A stretch of 64,000 bases of DNA, from the NCBI RefSeq assembly GCF_040419245.1, contig NZ_JAZHOH010000001.1, positions 4,526,001 through 4,590,000 of the forward strand, given 5' to 3'. This DNA comes from Ewingella sp. CoE-038-23. GTDB lineage: Bacteria > Pseudomonadota > Gammaproteobacteria > Enterobacterales > Enterobacteriaceae. The position numbers and the translations under genes were made by a program. Under the pieces are notes generated by a model that was given only the letters and a program-made list of their open reading frames with translations, was not told the origin of the DNA and made no database searches. Shown here in pieces: positions 23,272-34,302 of the stretch (its first letter is position 1; each line of letters begins with the position of its first letter).

Positions 23272-24678
23272 ATGAACTCAACCAGCGCTGCGTCATCGGC
23301 TTCTGAATCGCCATCCACCGCCGTGTGGGATTTGGCCCTGATCCAAAAATATAACTATTCCGGTCCGCGCTATACCTCTTATCCCACGGCTCTCGAATTC
23401 AGCGAAACCTACGACGACGCTGCTTTTCGTCGCGCCGCCCAGCGCTACCCCGATCGCTCACTCTCCCTGTACGTCCACATCCCGTTTTGCCACAAGCTTT
23501 GCTACTTCTGCGGCTGCAACAAGCTGGTCACTCGGCAGCAGCATAAAGCGGAAGAGTACCTCAATGTCTTAGAGCAAGAGATTCGTCAACGCTCCGCGCT
23601 GTTTAAAGGCCGTCAGGTGAGTCAGCTGCATTGGGGAGGGGGTACGCCCACTTATCTGGATAAAGCGCAGATAAGCCGTTTGATGGGCCTCCTGCGGGAT
23701 CATTTCGACTTCCAGCCCAACGCCGAGATGTCGCTGGAGCTGGATCCGCGTGAAATCGAGCTGGACGTGCTCGATCACCTGCGCGCCGAAGGCTTTAATC
23801 GCCTGAGCATGGGCGTGCAAGATTTCAATAAAGAAGTTCAGCAACTGGTGAATCGCGAACAGGATGAAGACTTTATTTTCGCTTTGATTGCCCGGGCTAA
23901 AGCGCTGGGATTCAATTCGACCAATATCGACTTGATCTACGGTTTGCCGAAGCAGACGGCGGAGAGCTTCGCCTACACCTTGCAGCGCGTGGCTGAACTC
24001 AGCCCCGACCGCCTCAGCGTGTTTAACTATGCCCATATGCCCAAGCTGTTCGCCGCCCAGCGTAAAATCAAAGATGAGGATTTGCCGGGTGCCGAAGAGA
24101 AACTGCGCATTCTGCAAGAAACCATCTCTTCGCTGACCGACTCGGGTTATCGCTTTATCGGCATGGACCACTTTGCTCGCCCGGACGACGAGCTGGCTAT
24201 CGCCCAGCAGCAAGGCAAGCTGCACCGCAACTTTCAGGGTTACACCACTCAGGGCGACAGCGACCTACTAGGACTTGGCGTCTCGGCCATCAGCATGCTT
24301 GGCGATACTTACGCGCAAAATGAGAAAGACTTAAAAACCTATTATCGGCGCGTCGCAACCGACGGCCACGCGCTGTGGCGCGGCTTAGAGATGACCGACG
24401 ATGACTGCCTGCGCCGCGAGGTAATTAAGTCGCTGATTTGCCATTTTGCGCTGGATTTCGAGCCAATCGAACAGCGTTATGCCATTGATTTCTCGAGTTA
24501 CTTTGCCGAGGATCTGAAGCTGCTTCAGCCATTAGCCAAAGACGGGCTGGTGGACATCAGCCGAACCGGCATTCAAGTTACGCCGCGCGGGCGTCTGTTA
24601 ATCCGCAACGTTTGCATGTGTTTTGATATCTATTTGCGCAAACAGGTGCGCCAGCAGCAATTCTCTCGCGTGATTTGA
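23272..24678 (+). CDS. hemN: Oxygen-independent coproporphyrinogen III dehydrogenase HemN
   Basis: 468 residues from the ATG at 23272, which has AAGGAG 8 bases upstream; a GTG three codons earlier overlaps that ribosome site and is less likely. Radical SAM enzyme of anaerobic haem synthesis. The cluster motif C-x3-C-x2-C appears in PFCHKLCYFCGC (about residues 67-78), followed by the HWGGGTP SAM-binding motif. E. coli HemN is 457 residues; the extra residues are a Ser/Ala-rich N-terminus. Confidence 0.96.
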   Translation: MNSTSAASSASESPSTAVWDLALIQKYNYSGPRYTSYPTALEFSETYDDAAFRRAAQRYPDRSLSLYVHIPFCHKLCYFCGCNKLVTRQQHKAEEYLNVLEQEIRQRSALFKGRQVSQLHWGGGTPTYLDKAQISRLMGLLRDHFDFQPNAEMSLELDPREIELDVLDHLRAEGFNRLSMGVQDFNKEVQQLVNREQDEDFIFALIARAKALGFNSTNIDLIYGLPKQTAESFAYTLQRVAELSPDRLSVFNYAHMPKLFAAQRKIKDEDLPGAEEKLRILQETISSLTDSGYRFIGMDHFARPDDELAIAQQQGKLHRNFQGYTTQGDSDLLGLGVSAISMLGDTYAQNEKDLKTYYRRVATDGHALWRGLEMTDDDCLRREVIKSLICHFALDFEPIEQRYAIDFSSYFAEDLKLLQPLAKDGLVDISRTGIQVTPRGRLLIRNVCMCFDIYLRKQVRQQQFSRVI

Positions 24679-24697
24679 CCTGCGTTCCGCCGAAATG

Positions 24698-24725
24698 AAA
24701 ACAGCCGCTAATGCGGCTGTTTTTG
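24698..24725. terminator. hemN / glnG bidirectional terminator
   Basis: AAACAGCCGC, TAAT loop, GCGGCTGTTTT, with T-runs readable on both strands. It lies between two convergent genes. Confidence 0.87.
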
Positions 24726-24755
24726 TCTGCGAGCAACGGGTTATTGCGGCCCGCT

Positions 24756-26168
24756 TTACTCCATTCCCAACTCTTTTAGCTTGCGGGTCAGGGTGTTACG
24801 CCCCCAGCCCAGCAGCCGTGCGGCTTCCTGCTTGTGGCCCTGAGTGTGGCGCAGCGCGGTGGTCAGCAGCGTGCGCTCCATTTCAGGTTGAGCTTCCGAC
24901 AGCAGGTTTTGATGACCGGAACGCAGCGCGCGGTCCGCCCACTGTGCCAGCAGCGTCGCCCAGCTGTCCGGCAGGCTTTGCCCGCTAGACTCCGGCGCGG
25001 AGCTTTCAAACAGTTCGCTCGGCAGGTCCTGAATCAACACTTCTTGCCCGGCGGCCATCACGGTCAACCAGCGGCAAGTGTTCTCCAACTGGCGCACGTT
25101 CCCCGGCCATGGCAGGCGAGTCAGCGCAGTTTCGGTTTCAGGATGGAGGTTTTTCGCTTCCACACCCAGCTCTTTGGCTGCCACTTGTAGGAAGTAGCGC
25201 GCCAGGCGTGGAATATCCTCACGGCGCTCGCGCAGTGGCGGAAGATGGACGCGAATCACGTTCAGACGGTGGAACAGGTCTTCACGGAATTTGCCCTCCT
25301 GCACGCGCAGCTCAAGGTTTTGGTGCGTCGCGGCAATAATGCGCACATCGACTTTCACCGGCGCGTAGCCACCCACGCGGTAAAACTGGCCGTCGGCCAA
25401 CACGCGCAGCAGGCGAGTCTGCACATCCAGCGGCATGTCACCGATTTCATCGAGGAACAGCGTGCCGTTGTCGGCTTGCTCAAAACGCCCCTGACGAATG
25501 GTGTTTGCGCCGGTAAACGCGCCTTTTTCATGGCCGAAAAGTTCGGACTCAATCAGGTCTTTCGGAATAGCCGCCATATTCAGCGCGATAAACGGCGCTT
25601 TGGCGCGCGGGCTGTGGCGATGCAAAGCGTGCGCCACCAGCTCTTTACCGGTACCAGACTCACCGTTGATCAGCACGCTAATGGAGGAGCGTGAAAGGCG
25701 ACCAATGATGCGAAACACGTCCTGCATGGCAGGGGCTTCGCCGATGATATCTGCTGTTGGGCCGCTGGCAGGCTGGCTGCGCGGTGGCTGCTGCTGCTCC
25801 TGATAGTGGCTGATAGCGCGCTCGACCAGAGCCACGGCTTCATCAATATCAAAAGGTTTTGGCAGGTAGTCGAAGGCACCCTGTTGATATGCACTAACCG
25901 CCGCATCCAAATCAGAATGCGCTGTCATTATGATGACCGGGAGCATCGGGTGGCGCTGCTTAATCTGCTTTAGCAGCGCTAAACCGTCCATGCCGGGCAT
26001 GCGAATATCGGACAACAACACGTCAGGGGTTTGGGTGGCGATGGCTTCGAGCACATCATTGCCGCTGTCAAAAGCGGTGCAACTTAAGCCCGCCCCAGTG
26101 AGCGCTCGTTCAAGAACCCAGCGGATGGAGCTATCGTCATCGACGATCCAGACTATCCCTCGTTGCAT
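24756..26168 (-). CDS. glnG: Nitrogen regulator NtrC (NR-I)
   Basis: 470 residues from the ATG at 26168. Receiver domain with phosphoacceptor D54, a sigma54-activating AAA+ domain with Walker A GESGTGKE and the sigma54-contacting GAFTGA loop, and a Fis-type helix-turn-helix at the C-terminus ([18 protein letters not shown]). When phosphorylated by NtrB it activates glnA and other nitrogen genes. Seven bases separate it from glnL. Upstream in-frame starts would only add unrelated residues. Confidence 0.97.
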   Translation of the reverse strand: MQRGIVWIVDDDSSIRWVLERALTGAGLSCTAFDSGNDVLEAIATQTPDVLLSDIRMPGMDGLALLKQIKQRHPMLPVIIMTAHSDLDAAVSAYQQGAFDYLPKPFDIDEAVALVERAISHYQEQQQPPRSQPASGPTADIIGEAPAMQDVFRIIGRLSRSSISVLINGESGTGKELVAHALHRHSPRAKAPFIALNMAAIPKDLIESELFGHEKGAFTGANTIRQGRFEQADNGTLFLDEIGDMPLDVQTRLLRVLADGQFYRVGGYAPVKVDVRIIAATHQNLELRVQEGKFREDLFHRLNVIRVHLPPLRERREDIPRLARYFLQVAAKELGVEAKNLHPETETALTRLPWPGNVRQLENTCRWLTVMAAGQEVLIQDLPSELFESSAPESSGQSLPDSWATLLAQWADRALRSGHQNLLSEAQPEMERTLLTTALRHTQGHKQEAARLLGWGRNTLTRKLKELGME

Positions 26169-26175
26169 AAGAACC

Positions 26176-27225
26176 TCACTGGCGAATAGGCAGGTAAACC
26201 GAGAATTCGGTATGTCCTGGCCAACTGTTAAATTCAACTTTACCCGAATGCTGGTCAATCAAACTGCGCGCGATAGACAGGCCCAGTCCTGTTCCCCCCT
26301 CGCGGCCACTGACCATTGGGTAAAAAAGTGTATCCTGCAAATGCGCCGGCACGCCGGGACCGGTATCTTCGATATCGATACGGGCGGCTAAGCGGTAACG
26401 CACGCCATGCAGGGTTATCTGGAAGGCGGTGCGTGTGCGCAATGTTATGGTTCCGCCTTCCTCACCCAGAGCCTGCAAGGCGTTGCGGGTAATGTTCAGC
26501 AGAATTTGTTCTATTTGATCAGGATCGTGCGCCAGCTCGGGCAGGCTCGGATCGTAATCACGTATTAGCTCAACATTGTCCGGCTTTTCCATCGAGACCA
26601 GCTGGCAAACGCGCTCAGCCACCTGATGGATACTCTGAGTCACGTGCTGGCTCGGGCGCTGTGGGCCGAGCAGTCGGTCCACCAGATTGCGCAGCCGGTC
26701 TGCCTGCTCGATGATGACTTTGGTGTATTCCAGCAGGGCGGGATCGGGCAGGGCGCGTGATAAAAGCTGCGCCGCGCCGCGTAATCCACCCAGCGGGTTT
26801 TTAATCTCGTGCGCCAATCCGCGAATCAAATCACGGGCGGCCACTTGTTGGGCGTGTTGCAGCTGCTCTTGGCTCAGGCGACGCTGATTGTCCATCGGGG
26901 CCAGTTCGACCAGAATAAAACCTTCTGGCAAAGCCTGCGCCGTCAAGGACAGGACGTGTGCCCGACCATCAACCACTAACGTCACTTCACTGTCTGTAAA
27001 TCCTTGACCTGCCTGTAAGTTTTCGCGCATCAACTCAATATTGAGTGAAAAATAGCCCACCAGTTCCGGCAGCGGCGTGCCAAACAGTTTCCGGGAGCTT
27101 TGCGCCAACAATTGTTGTGCGGCAGGGTTGGCATAATGCACAGCCAGTTCGTCATCCAATAGCAGAACGCTATTGATTAGAGAATTCAAAATCTGCCCCG
27201 AATCAGGCAGCTTACCAGTTGCCAT
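26176..27225 (-). CDS. glnL: Nitrogen regulation sensor kinase NtrB (NR-II)
   Basis: 349 residues from the ATG at 27225, equal to E. coli. N-terminal PAS domain, dimerisation helix with the phosphorylated H139 ([12 protein letters not shown]) and a GHKL ATPase domain ([27 protein letters not shown]). A cytoplasmic kinase/phosphatase for NtrC controlled by PII. An NtrC-type palindrome lies 14 bases before its start codon, so the operon's internal promoter is probably repressed by NtrC. Confidence 0.97.
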   Translation of the reverse strand: MATGKLPDSGQILNSLINSVLLLDDELAVHYANPAAQQLLAQSSRKLFGTPLPELVGYFSLNIELMRENLQAGQGFTDSEVTLVVDGRAHVLSLTAQALPEGFILVELAPMDNQRRLSQEQLQHAQQVAARDLIRGLAHEIKNPLGGLRGAAQLLSRALPDPALLEYTKVIIEQADRLRNLVDRLLGPQRPSQHVTQSIHQVAERVCQLVSMEKPDNVELIRDYDPSLPELAHDPDQIEQILLNITRNALQALGEEGGTITLRTRTAFQITLHGVRYRLAARIDIEDTGPGVPAHLQDTLFYPMVSGREGGTGLGLSIARSLIDQHSGKVEFNSWPGHTEFSVYLPIRQ

Positions 27226-27238
27226 ACCGCTGTCTCCC

Positions 27239-27253
27239 GCACCGTCGTGGTGC
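27239..27253. promoter_or_regulatory. NtrC operator before glnL
   Basis: GCACC-GTCGT-GGTGC, a perfect NtrC-type palindrome. In E. coli, NtrC bound in this interval represses the glnL promoter. Confidence 0.75.
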
Positions 27254-27314
27254 ATTTTATCCGGCTACCCGGCAGATTCACGGGTCAGATTGGTTAAGCA
27301 GGAAAGAGTGTGGA

Positions 27315-27340
27315 GAAAAAAGCCCATCCGAAGATGGGCT
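27315..27340 (-). terminator. glnA-glnL intercistronic terminator
   Basis: On the minus strand AGCCCATC, TTCG loop, GATGGGCT, followed by six T. It ends most glnA transcripts, so that glutamine synthetase is made in excess over NtrB/NtrC. In E. coli the 3' end of glnA released at this point is the GlnZ small RNA; the same could hold here. Confidence 0.88.
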
Positions 27341-27458
27341 GAAAGTTTCCACGGCAACAAAAAAATGTCTTACTTATTTTAAGACGCTGAAGGTCTTCAC
27401 ACTGCTGGCCTTCAGTCGGGTGTTTCTTGAGCGCCAGCTGCCCGGCGCTCATTAGCGA

Positions 27459-28868
27459 TTAAACGCTGTAGTACAGTTCGAACTCAACTGGGTGTGGAGT
27501 CATGCGAACACGATCCATCTCTTCTTTACGCAGAGCGATATAAGCGTCGATAGCATCGTCAGTGAACACGCCGCCACGAGTCAGGAACTCACGGTCTTCG
27601 TTCAGCGCGTTCAGGGCTTCTTCCAGAGAACCTGCAACTTTTGGAATCTCTGCTTCTTCTTCCGGTGGCAAGTCGTACAGGTTTTTGTCCATCGCATCGC
27701 CAGGGTGGATCTTGTTGATAACGCCATCCAGGCCAGCCATCAGCAGAGCGGCGAACGCCAGGTATGGGTTAGCTGCTGGATCTGGGAAGCGAGCTTCGAT
27801 ACGCACAGCTTTAGGGCTAGATACGTGTGGAATACGGATAGACGCAGAACGGTTACGCGCAGAGTAAGCCAGCATAACTGGCGCTTCGTAGCCCGGGACC
27901 AAACGCTTGTAGGAGTTGGTAGTCGGGTTAGCGTAGGCGTTGATCGCTTTCGCGTGCTTGATGATACCGCCGATGTAGAACAGTGCCATTTCAGACAGGC
28001 CGCCGTATTTGTCGCCAGAGAACAGGTTGTTACCGTTCTTAGACAGAGACATGTGGCAGTGCATACCTGAACCGTTATCGCCAAACATTGGTTTTGGCAT
28101 AAAGGTCGCAGTTTTGCCAAATGCGTGAGCCACGTTGTGAACCACGTATTTGTAGATTTGGATTTCGTCAGCTTTTTTGGTCATGGTGTTAAAGCGGGTT
28201 GCCACTTCGTTCTGACCCGCTGTTGCCACTTCGTGGTGGTGAGCTTCAACAACCAGGCCCATTTCTTCCATGGTCAAACACATGGTAGAACGCAGGTCCT
28301 GAGAGGAGTCAACCGGAGGCACTGGGAAGTAACCGCCTTTCACCGCTGGACGGTGGCCTTTGTTGCCGCCTTCGTATTTGGTGCTGGAGTTCCATGCGCC
28401 TTCGATATCATCGATAGCAACGTGGGAACCGGAGATGCTGCTGCCGAAGCGCACATCGTCAAACAGGAAGAACTCTGGCTCAGGTCCGAACAGAACGGTG
28501 TCCGCGATGCCTGAAGAGCGCAGGAAGTCTTCTGCACGTTTTGCAGTAGAGCGTGGGTCACGGTCATAACCTTGCAGCGTAGTTGGCTCAAGGATGTCGC
28601 AACGAATGATCAGCGTGGTTTCTTCGTAGAATGGGTCAAGAACAGCAGTGCTGGCATCTGGCATCAGAACCATGTCAGATTCGTTAATACCTTTCCAGCC
28701 ACCGATTGAAGAACCATCAAACATTTTGCCTTCTTCGAAGAAGTCAGCGCTCACTTGGTGAGATGGAATGGTGACGTGCTGCTCTTTGCCTTTGGTATCA
28801 GTGAAACGTAAATCTACGAATTTCACTTCATGCTCATTCAGCATCGTCAAAACGTGTTCAGCGGACAT
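27459..28868 (-). CDS. glnA: Glutamine synthetase, type I
   Basis: 469 residues from the ATG at 28868 (GGGAGA ribosome site), equal to E. coli. It joins ammonia to glutamate using ATP. The adenylylation site lies in NLYDLPPEE (Tyr near residue 398), so activity should be controlled by GlnE. The conserved FDGSS, the HCHMSL active-site segment and the [16 protein letters not shown] region are visible. First gene of glnALG. Confidence 0.98.
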   Translation of the reverse strand: MSAEHVLTMLNEHEVKFVDLRFTDTKGKEQHVTIPSHQVSADFFEEGKMFDGSSIGGWKGINESDMVLMPDASTAVLDPFYEETTLIIRCDILEPTTLQGYDRDPRSTAKRAEDFLRSSGIADTVLFGPEPEFFLFDDVRFGSSISGSHVAIDDIEGAWNSSTKYEGGNKGHRPAVKGGYFPVPPVDSSQDLRSTMCLTMEEMGLVVEAHHHEVATAGQNEVATRFNTMTKKADEIQIYKYVVHNVAHAFGKTATFMPKPMFGDNGSGMHCHMSLSKNGNNLFSGDKYGGLSEMALFYIGGIIKHAKAINAYANPTTNSYKRLVPGYEAPVMLAYSARNRSASIRIPHVSSPKAVRIEARFPDPAANPYLAFAALLMAGLDGVINKIHPGDAMDKNLYDLPPEEEAEIPKVAGSLEEALNALNEDREFLTRGGVFTDDAIDAYIALRKEEMDRVRMTPHPVEFELYYSV

Positions 28869-29000
28869 ACTAGTTCTCCCGAAATTCTCATTATCGTCGT
28901 GGAACGAATAACCAATTAGTTGGCATTTATTTGTAAACAACAACCCTAGTGGAACTGGCGTGTGGCCTAAACAGCTTTTATTTATCCCGCGTAATTTTAG

Positions 29001-29020
29001 GTTGCCGCCTGGGTGGCAAC
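29001..29020 (-). other. Hairpin in the glnA leader
   Basis: GTTGCC / GGCAAC with an 8-base loop inside a predicted 195-base leader between the sigma54 promoter start (about 29064) and the glnA ATG. There is no T-run, so it does not look like an attenuator. Confidence 0.5.
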
Positions 29021-29074
29021 TTCAACGTACTGGGGAATAGCTCTGATAAGACTTTTTTCACCCTTAAAAGTAAT

Positions 29075-29091
29075 AGCGAAATCTGTGCCAA
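29075..29091 (-). promoter_or_regulatory. glnA sigma54 promoter (glnAp2)
   Basis: The minus strand reads TTGGCACAGATTTCGCT, the -24 GG / -12 GC sigma54 pattern and nearly identical to E. coli glnAp2. It predicts a start at about 29064. Confidence 0.9.
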
Positions 29092-29164
29092 CTTTGAGAA
29101 AATGCAAACAACGCCATTTTAAAGGGCTTTTGCACCTTTTGAGTATGCACCATAACGGAGTTTT

Positions 29165-29181
29165 TGCACCTTTTTGGTGCT
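29165..29181. promoter_or_regulatory. NtrC enhancer site, proximal
   Basis: TGCACC-TTTT-TGGTGCT. The centre lies about 109 bases upstream of the predicted glnAp2 start, matching the E. coli enhancer position. Confidence 0.85.
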
Positions 29182-29196
29182 AGTGGCCAGATCTGA

Positions 29197-29213
29197 AGCA
29201 CCAAATTGGTGCG
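29197..29213. promoter_or_regulatory. NtrC enhancer site, distal
   Basis: AGCACCAAATTGGTGCG, centred 32 bases (three helical turns) from the proximal site, so two NtrC dimers would sit on the same DNA face. Two weaker TGCACC half-sites occur at 29131 and 29238. Confidence 0.85.
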
Positions 29214-29325
29214 CCAAGCGAGTGCAAAGGCCCGTTTGCACCGTGAAAGGGATCACAAAGTAACCATCATCGAGTTGTTTCGATAAGATCATTGTGATCT
29301 TGTTTAGAACCTCGCTTAATACGTG

Positions 29326-29331
29326 TACAAT
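29326..29331 (+). promoter_or_regulatory. typA -10 element (predicted)
   Basis: TACAAT, 32 bases before the typA GTG start, with a weak TTTAGA at 17-base spacing (29303-29308). Confidence 0.5.
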
Positions 29332-29363
29332 AGCGCGCTATTTCTAATGCCTGAGGCAAAGCT

Positions 29364-31187
29364 GTGATCGAAAATTTGCGTAACATCGCCATTATTGCCC
29401 ACGTTGACCATGGTAAAACCACCCTGGTCGACAAGTTGCTGCAACAATCCGGTACTTTCGGAGAGCGTGTAGAAGCAACTGAACGCGTAATGGACTCCAA
29501 CGATTTGGAGAAAGAGCGTGGGATTACCATCCTCGCAAAAAACACCGCCATTAATTGGAAAGACTACCGCATCAACATCGTTGATACCCCAGGACACGCC
29601 GACTTCGGCGGTGAGGTAGAGCGTGTGATGTCTATGGTCGACTCGGTGCTGCTGGTTGTGGATGCAATGGATGGCCCAATGCCGCAAACCCGTTTCGTGA
29701 CCAAAAAAGCATTCGCTAATGGTCTGAAGCCGATCGTGGTAATCAACAAAGTTGACCGTCCGGGCGCACGTCCTGACTGGGTTGTTGACCAGGTCTTCGA
29801 CCTGTTCGTTAACCTCGACGCGACTGACGAGCAACTCGACTTCCCAATCATCTATGCATCTGCATTGATGGGTATCGCGGGCACCGACCATGCTGATATG
29901 GCCGAAGACATGACCCCGCTGTACCAGGCAATCGTAGACCACGTTGAAGCACCTAAAGTTGACCGTGACGGCCCACTGCAGATGCAAATCTCTCAGCTGG
30001 ACTACAACAACTACGTTGGCGTTATCGGCATCGGCCGTATCAAACGCGGCGTGGTTAAGCCTAACCAACAAGTCACTATCATCGATAGCGAAGGCAAAAC
30101 CCGTAACGGTAAAGTCGGTAAAGTACTGGGCCACATGGGTCTGGAGCGTATCGAAACTCAACTGGCTGAAGCAGGCGACATCATTGCTATCACCGGCTTG
30201 GGCGAGTTGAACATCTCCGACACCATCTGTGATCCACAGAACGTCGAAGCGCTAACTCCACTGAGCGTTGATGAACCAACCGTTACCATGTACTTCAACG
30301 TAAACACCTCTCCGTTCTGTGGTAAAGAAGGTAAGTATGTGACTTCACGTCAGATCCTTGACCGTCTGAACAAAGAACTGGTGCACAACGTGGCACTGCG
30401 TGTTGAAGAAACTGAAGATGCTGATGCGTTCCGCGTATCTGGCCGTGGTGAACTTCACCTGTCAGTTCTGATTGAAAACATGCGTCGTGAAGGTTTCGAA
30501 ATCGCTGTTTCTCGTCCAAAAGTTATCAACAAGATGATTGATGGTCGTAAACAAGAGCCATTCGAAAACGTAACGCTGGATATCGAAGAACAGCACCAGG
30601 GTTCAGTCATGCAAGCCATGGGTGAGCGTAAGGGCGACGTTAAGGACATGATCCCTGACGGCAAAGGTCGTATCCGTCTGGATTACCTGATCCCAGCGCG
30701 TGGCCTGATCGGCTTCCGTACTGAGTTCATGACCATGACTTCTGGTACTGGCCTGCTGTACTCCACCTTCAGCCACTACGACGACGTTCGTCCGGGTGAA
30801 ATCGGTCAGCGCCAGAACGGCGTTCTGATTTCTAACGGTCAGGGCAAAGCTGTAGCGTTCGCACTGTTCAGCCTGCAAGACCGCGGCAAATTGTTCCTGG
30901 GCCACGGCGCAGAAGTGTATGAAGGCCAGATCATCGGTATTCACTCACGTTCTAACGACCTGACCGTGAACTGCTTGACCGGTAAGAAGCTGACCAACAT
31001 GCGTGCGTCCGGTACTGACGAAGCGACTACCTTGGTTCCTGCTATCAAAATGTCTCTGGAGCAAGCTCTGGAATTCATCGATGATGACGAACTGGTAGAA
31101 GTGACTCCTCAGTCTGTACGTATCCGTAAACGTCACCTGACTGAGAACGATCGTAAACGTGCAATGCGTGGTCCTAAAGAAAGTTAA
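29364..31187 (+). CDS. typA: Ribosome-dependent GTPase TypA/BipA
   Basis: 607 residues, starting at a GTG that gives the conserved N-terminus [20 protein letters not shown]; no ATG is available in the right place. Domains in EF-G-like order: GTPase ([18 protein letters not shown]), beta-barrel II, domains III and V, and the BipA-specific C-terminal domain. It helps 50S assembly and growth at low temperature. It is divergent from glnA. Confidence 0.97.
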   Translation: MIENLRNIAIIAHVDHGKTTLVDKLLQQSGTFGERVEATERVMDSNDLEKERGITILAKNTAINWKDYRINIVDTPGHADFGGEVERVMSMVDSVLLVVDAMDGPMPQTRFVTKKAFANGLKPIVVINKVDRPGARPDWVVDQVFDLFVNLDATDEQLDFPIIYASALMGIAGTDHADMAEDMTPLYQAIVDHVEAPKVDRDGPLQMQISQLDYNNYVGVIGIGRIKRGVVKPNQQVTIIDSEGKTRNGKVGKVLGHMGLERIETQLAEAGDIIAITGLGELNISDTICDPQNVEALTPLSVDEPTVTMYFNVNTSPFCGKEGKYVTSRQILDRLNKELVHNVALRVEETEDADAFRVSGRGELHLSVLIENMRREGFEIAVSRPKVINKMIDGRKQEPFENVTLDIEEQHQGSVMQAMGERKGDVKDMIPDGKGRIRLDYLIPARGLIGFRTEFMTMTSGTGLLYSTFSHYDDVRPGEIGQRQNGVLISNGQGKAVAFALFSLQDRGKLFLGHGAEVYEGQIIGIHSRSNDLTVNCLTGKKLTNMRASGTDEATTLVPAIKMSLEQALEFIDDDELVEVTPQSVRIRKRHLTENDRKRAMRGPKES

Positions 31188-31218
31188 TTTTCTTCCTCGC
31201 TAGACGTTTTCAATCGAA

Positions 31219-31248
31219 CAGGGCGCCTTTGGGTGCCCTGTTTTTTTT
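31219..31248 (+). terminator. typA terminator
   Basis: CAGGGCGCC, TTT, GGGTGCCCTG followed by eight T, about 30 bases past the stop codon. Confidence 0.9.
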
Positions 31249-31352
31249 GTGTTTTTTACTCAATTTACCTCGCAACCCTGTGGGCCTCTCCCTGTTCATA
31301 CGACCCTTTTCCCGCTAAAGTTAAGCATCATCTTTGAAATCAGGAGCGTGCA

Positions 31353-31955
31353 ATGCTGTACATTTTTGATATGGGAAACGTCATTATTGATATTGATTTC
31401 AAACGTGTGCTTGGGGTGTGGAGCAACCTCAGCGGTACGCCTTTGGCGATACTCAATGAAAGATTTTCAATGGGCGACGTGTTCAAGAAGCACGAACGCG
31501 GCGAAATCAGCGACGAAGAGTTCGCCACCTCGCTGTGCGAAGAAATGGGCATTGCGCTCAGCTTTGAGCAATTCAGCGCGGGCTGGCACGCGGTGTTTGT
31601 TGGGCTGCGCCCAGAGGTGATTGAGCTTTTCAAAACGCTGCGCCAGCAGGGCCATCGCGTGGTGGTGCTGTCTAACACCAATAGCCTGCATCTCGACTAC
31701 TGGCCAAAACACTTCCCTGAAATCGCAGAAAATACGGATGCTATTTATCTGTCGCAAGACTTAGGGATGCGTAAGCCCGAAACCCGCATTTTCGAATACG
31801 TGCTGAATAAAGAAGGCGTTAGCGCCAGCGAGGCGGTGTTCTTCGACGACGTGCTCGAGAACGTCGAGGCCGCACAGTCCGTGGGTATCAGAGCCGTGCT
31901 GGTGGAAGACAAAAAAACCGTACCAACCTGGTTTTCTGCCGCGGAGCATGGATGA
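31353..31955 (+). CDS. yihX: Alpha-D-glucose-1-phosphate phosphatase YihX (HAD family)
   Basis: 200 residues. HAD motif I is FDMGNVIID at residues 5-13, motif II is LSNTN and motif IV is FFDD near residues 169-172. E. coli YihX dephosphorylates alpha-glucose-1-phosphate. Motif I here has DMGN rather than the usual DxD; E. coli YihX has DLGN, so this is normal for the subfamily. The stop overlaps the yihY start (ATGA). Confidence 0.94.
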   Translation: MLYIFDMGNVIIDIDFKRVLGVWSNLSGTPLAILNERFSMGDVFKKHERGEISDEEFATSLCEEMGIALSFEQFSAGWHAVFVGLRPEVIELFKTLRQQGHRVVVLSNTNSLHLDYWPKHFPEIAENTDAIYLSQDLGMRKPETRIFEYVLNKEGVSASEAVFFDDVLENVEAAQSVGIRAVLVEDKKTVPTWFSAAEHG

Positions 31956-32830
31956 GAGTACTGTGGCGTCGAGTAAAAGCGGGCGGGCATTTTGTACACC
32001 TGCTGCTTAAGCGTGCCGATAAGGATGGCCTGACGTTACTGGCGGGCCATCTGGCCTACGTTTCGCTGCTCTCATTGGTGCCATTAATCGCGGTTGTTTT
32101 CTCGCTGTTCGCCCTTTTTCCGGTATTTTCCGAGATAAGCGAGCAGCTTAAAGCCTTTATTTTCAATAATTTCATGCCCGCCACCGGCGACGTGATCCAG
32201 CGCTACCTCGAGCAGTTTGTCGCCAACTCCAGCAAAATGACCGCCGTCGGTACCTGTGGGCTGATTATCACCGCGCTGCTGCTGATCGCCTCGGTGGACA
32301 GCGTGCTGAATAAGATTTGGGACAGCAAAAACAAACGCCCGATCGTCTTCTCCTTTGCCGTCTACTGGATGGTGCTGACCCTCGGCCCAATCCTGCTGGT
32401 AGCCAGCGTGGCGATCAGCTCCTACCTGCTCTCACTCAACTGGCTGAGCAACGTGACGGACGTGCATTCGGTGATCGACCGCGTGCTGCGCGTGCTGCCT
32501 CTGCTGATTTCGTGGATCTCCTTCTGGCTGCTTTATCAGGTCGTCCCGACGGTGCGCGTGCCGCCAAAAGACGCGTTAATCGGCGCTTTGGTCTCAGGCA
32601 TATTATTTGAGCTAGGCAAGAAGGTGTTTGCGCTCTATATCCAGCTTTTCCCCTCTTATCAGCTGATTTATGGCGTGCTGGCGGTGATTCCGATCTTGTT
32701 CCTATGGGTCTATGTGAGCTGGTGTATTGTGCTGCTGGGGGCGGAGATCACCGTCACGCTGGGTGAATACCGCTCACTGCGCAAACTGCGCACTTCGGAC
32801 ACCGCGGCTTTAAATATCAAAGAACCCTAA
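31952..32830 (+). CDS. yihY: Inner membrane protein YihY (BrkB family)
   Basis: 292 residues with about six hydrophobic segments and the family stretch [21 protein letters not shown] near the N-terminus. It was once annotated as RNase BN; that assignment has been withdrawn, and the role is unknown. Translationally coupled to yihX. Confidence 0.93.
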   Translation: MRVLWRRVKAGGHFVHLLLKRADKDGLTLLAGHLAYVSLLSLVPLIAVVFSLFALFPVFSEISEQLKAFIFNNFMPATGDVIQRYLEQFVANSSKMTAVGTCGLIITALLLIASVDSVLNKIWDSKNKRPIVFSFAVYWMVLTLGPILLVASVAISSYLLSLNWLSNVTDVHSVIDRVLRVLPLLISWISFWLLYQVVPTVRVPPKDALIGALVSGILFELGKKVFALYIQLFPSYQLIYGVLAVIPILFLWVYVSWCIVLLGAEITVTLGEYRSLRKLRTSDTAALNIKEP

Positions 32831-32853
32831 TGGCGTAACACGAAAGGATTTTT

Positions 32854-33291
32854 ATGATTGCATTAATTCAACGCGTGCTGAATGCCAGCGTGACGGTTGA
32901 TGGCGAAGTTTGCGGTGAGATTGGGCCAGGATTACTGATTTTGCTGGGTGTCGAACAGGGTGACGATGAGCAAAAGGCAAAAAAACTGTGCGATAAGGTG
33001 ATCGGATACCGTATCTTCAGTGATGAGAACGGCAAGATGAACCTTAACGTGCAACAGGCAGGGGGCAGCCTGCTAGTGGTTTCGCAATTCACCCTGGTGG
33101 CCGATACCCAAAAGGGCAATCGCCCGGGCTTTTCGCGAGGCGCAGCGCCTCAAGAAGCCGAAAGACTGTATGACTACTTCTGCGGGGAATGCAGGGAGAA
33201 AGGCATTCCGACTGAAACAGGGCGCTTCGCCGCCGACATGAAAGTGGCACTGGTGAATGACGGACCCGTGACCTTCTGGCTACAAGTCTGA
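32854..33291 (+). CDS. dtd: D-aminoacyl-tRNA deacylase Dtd
   Basis: 145 residues. Cleaves D-amino acids (and glycine from tRNA-Ala) from mischarged tRNA. The two family motifs are present: the [19 protein letters not shown] segment with the catalytic Thr region, and the C-terminal NDGPVTFWL containing the Gly-cisPro type selectivity motif. Follows yihY by 23 bases and precedes fabY. Confidence 0.96.
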   Translation: MIALIQRVLNASVTVDGEVCGEIGPGLLILLGVEQGDDEQKAKKLCDKVIGYRIFSDENGKMNLNVQQAGGSLLVVSQFTLVADTQKGNRPGFSRGAAPQEAERLYDYFCGECREKGIPTETGRFAADMKVALVNDGPVTFWLQV

Positions 33292-33324
33292 TTTAAAAGG
33301 CATCGCGCCGGAGAGAATCTACCT

Positions 33325-34257
33325 ATGTATCATTTGAGAGTTCCTGTAACCGAAAAAGAACTGGCGGCGTATTACTCCTTCCGCTGGGAGATGTTGCGTA
33401 AGCCGCTGCATCAGCCCGAAGGCTCAGAACGTGATGCCTATGACGCCATGGCACACCACCAAATGGTGGTGGATGAGCACGGCAACACCGTGGCCGTGGG
33501 GCGTTTGTATATTAATGCGGATAACGAGGCGTCGATTCGCTTTCTGGCCGTAGACCCGAACGTCCAAGGTAAAGGCTTGGGGACGCTGGTGGCGATGACG
33601 CTGGAGTCCGTTGCTCGTCAGGAGGGAGTGAAGCGCGTGGTGTGTAGTGCGCGCGAAGACGCTGAGGCATTCTTTGCCAAACTGGGTTTCGTTAACCAGG
33701 GGGAAATTACTACCCCGCAGACCACGCCAGTGCGCCACTTCTTAATGATCAAACCGATTGAGACGTTGGACGACATTCTGCACCGCCCCGACTGGTGCGG
33801 GCAGTTGCAACAAGCTTGGTATGACCATATTCCGCTGAGTGAGAAAATGGGTGTGCGCATTAGCCAGTACACCGGCCAGCGTTTCGTCACCACCATGCCG
33901 GAAGCGGGAAATCAGAATCCGCATCATACGCTGTTCGCCGGCAGCCTGTTCTCATTGGCGACGCTGACCGGCTGGGGGTTAATCTGGTTGCTGCTACGCG
34001 AGCGCCACTTGGGGGGAACCATTGTTCTGGCCGATGCCCATATTCGCTACAGCGCGCCCGTCACCGGCCGTCCGCGCGCCATCGCCGACCTCAGCTCTAT
34101 CAGTGGCGATCTCGACCGGCTGGCGAAGGGGCGCAGGGCCCGCGTTCAGTTGGAAGTGAATCTGTTAGGCGATGAGCCTAACGGAGCAATTTTTGAAGGG
34201 ACCTATCTCGTTTTACCGGCGTCACCGGATGCTCCTCTCGAGCCGCAGATCAACTGA
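33325..34257 (+). CDS. fabY: Acetyltransferase/thioesterase-like FabY (YiiD)
   Basis: 310 residues with two domains. An N-terminal GNAT acetyltransferase (about 1-140) carries the acetyl-CoA loop [14 protein letters not shown]-terminal hotdog-type YiiD domain (about 155-300) contains [22 protein letters not shown]. coli YiiD, renamed FabY, can start fatty acid synthesis by a route independent of FabH. It is slightly shorter at the N-terminus than the 329-residue E. coli protein. Confidence 0.9.
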   Translation: MYHLRVPVTEKELAAYYSFRWEMLRKPLHQPEGSERDAYDAMAHHQMVVDEHGNTVAVGRLYINADNEASIRFLAVDPNVQGKGLGTLVAMTLESVARQEGVKRVVCSAREDAEAFFAKLGFVNQGEITTPQTTPVRHFLMIKPIETLDDILHRPDWCGQLQQAWYDHIPLSEKMGVRISQYTGQRFVTTMPEAGNQNPHHTLFAGSLFSLATLTGWGLIWLLLRERHLGGTIVLADAHIRYSAPVTGRPRAIADLSSISGDLDRLAKGRRARVQLEVNLLGDEPNGAIFEGTYLVLPASPDAPLEPQIN

Positions 34258-34302
34258 TAACGGTCATCCTGCGAGCAGCGCCTGCCTTGGGCACTTCAAT
34301 CA

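Noticed and set aside
23124..23306. 60-codon frame between yihI and hemN
   Set aside because: It overlaps the hemN ribosome site and start, has many Cys and Arg, and no ribosome site of its own.
23569..24225. 218-codon open frame antisense to hemN
   Set aside because: Lies wholly inside hemN on the opposite strand with low-complexity Gln/Leu composition. No independent evidence.
29316..30161. 281-codon open frame antisense to typA
   Set aside because: Typical mirror frame of a highly codon-biased gene: His/Val/Asp-rich, no ribosome site, no recognised domain, and typA itself is certain.
31353..31955. Possible inactivation of YihX, because the second Asp of the HAD motif is replaced (DMGN)
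   Set aside because: E. coli YihX, which is active, has DLGN at the same place, so this is a subfamily trait.
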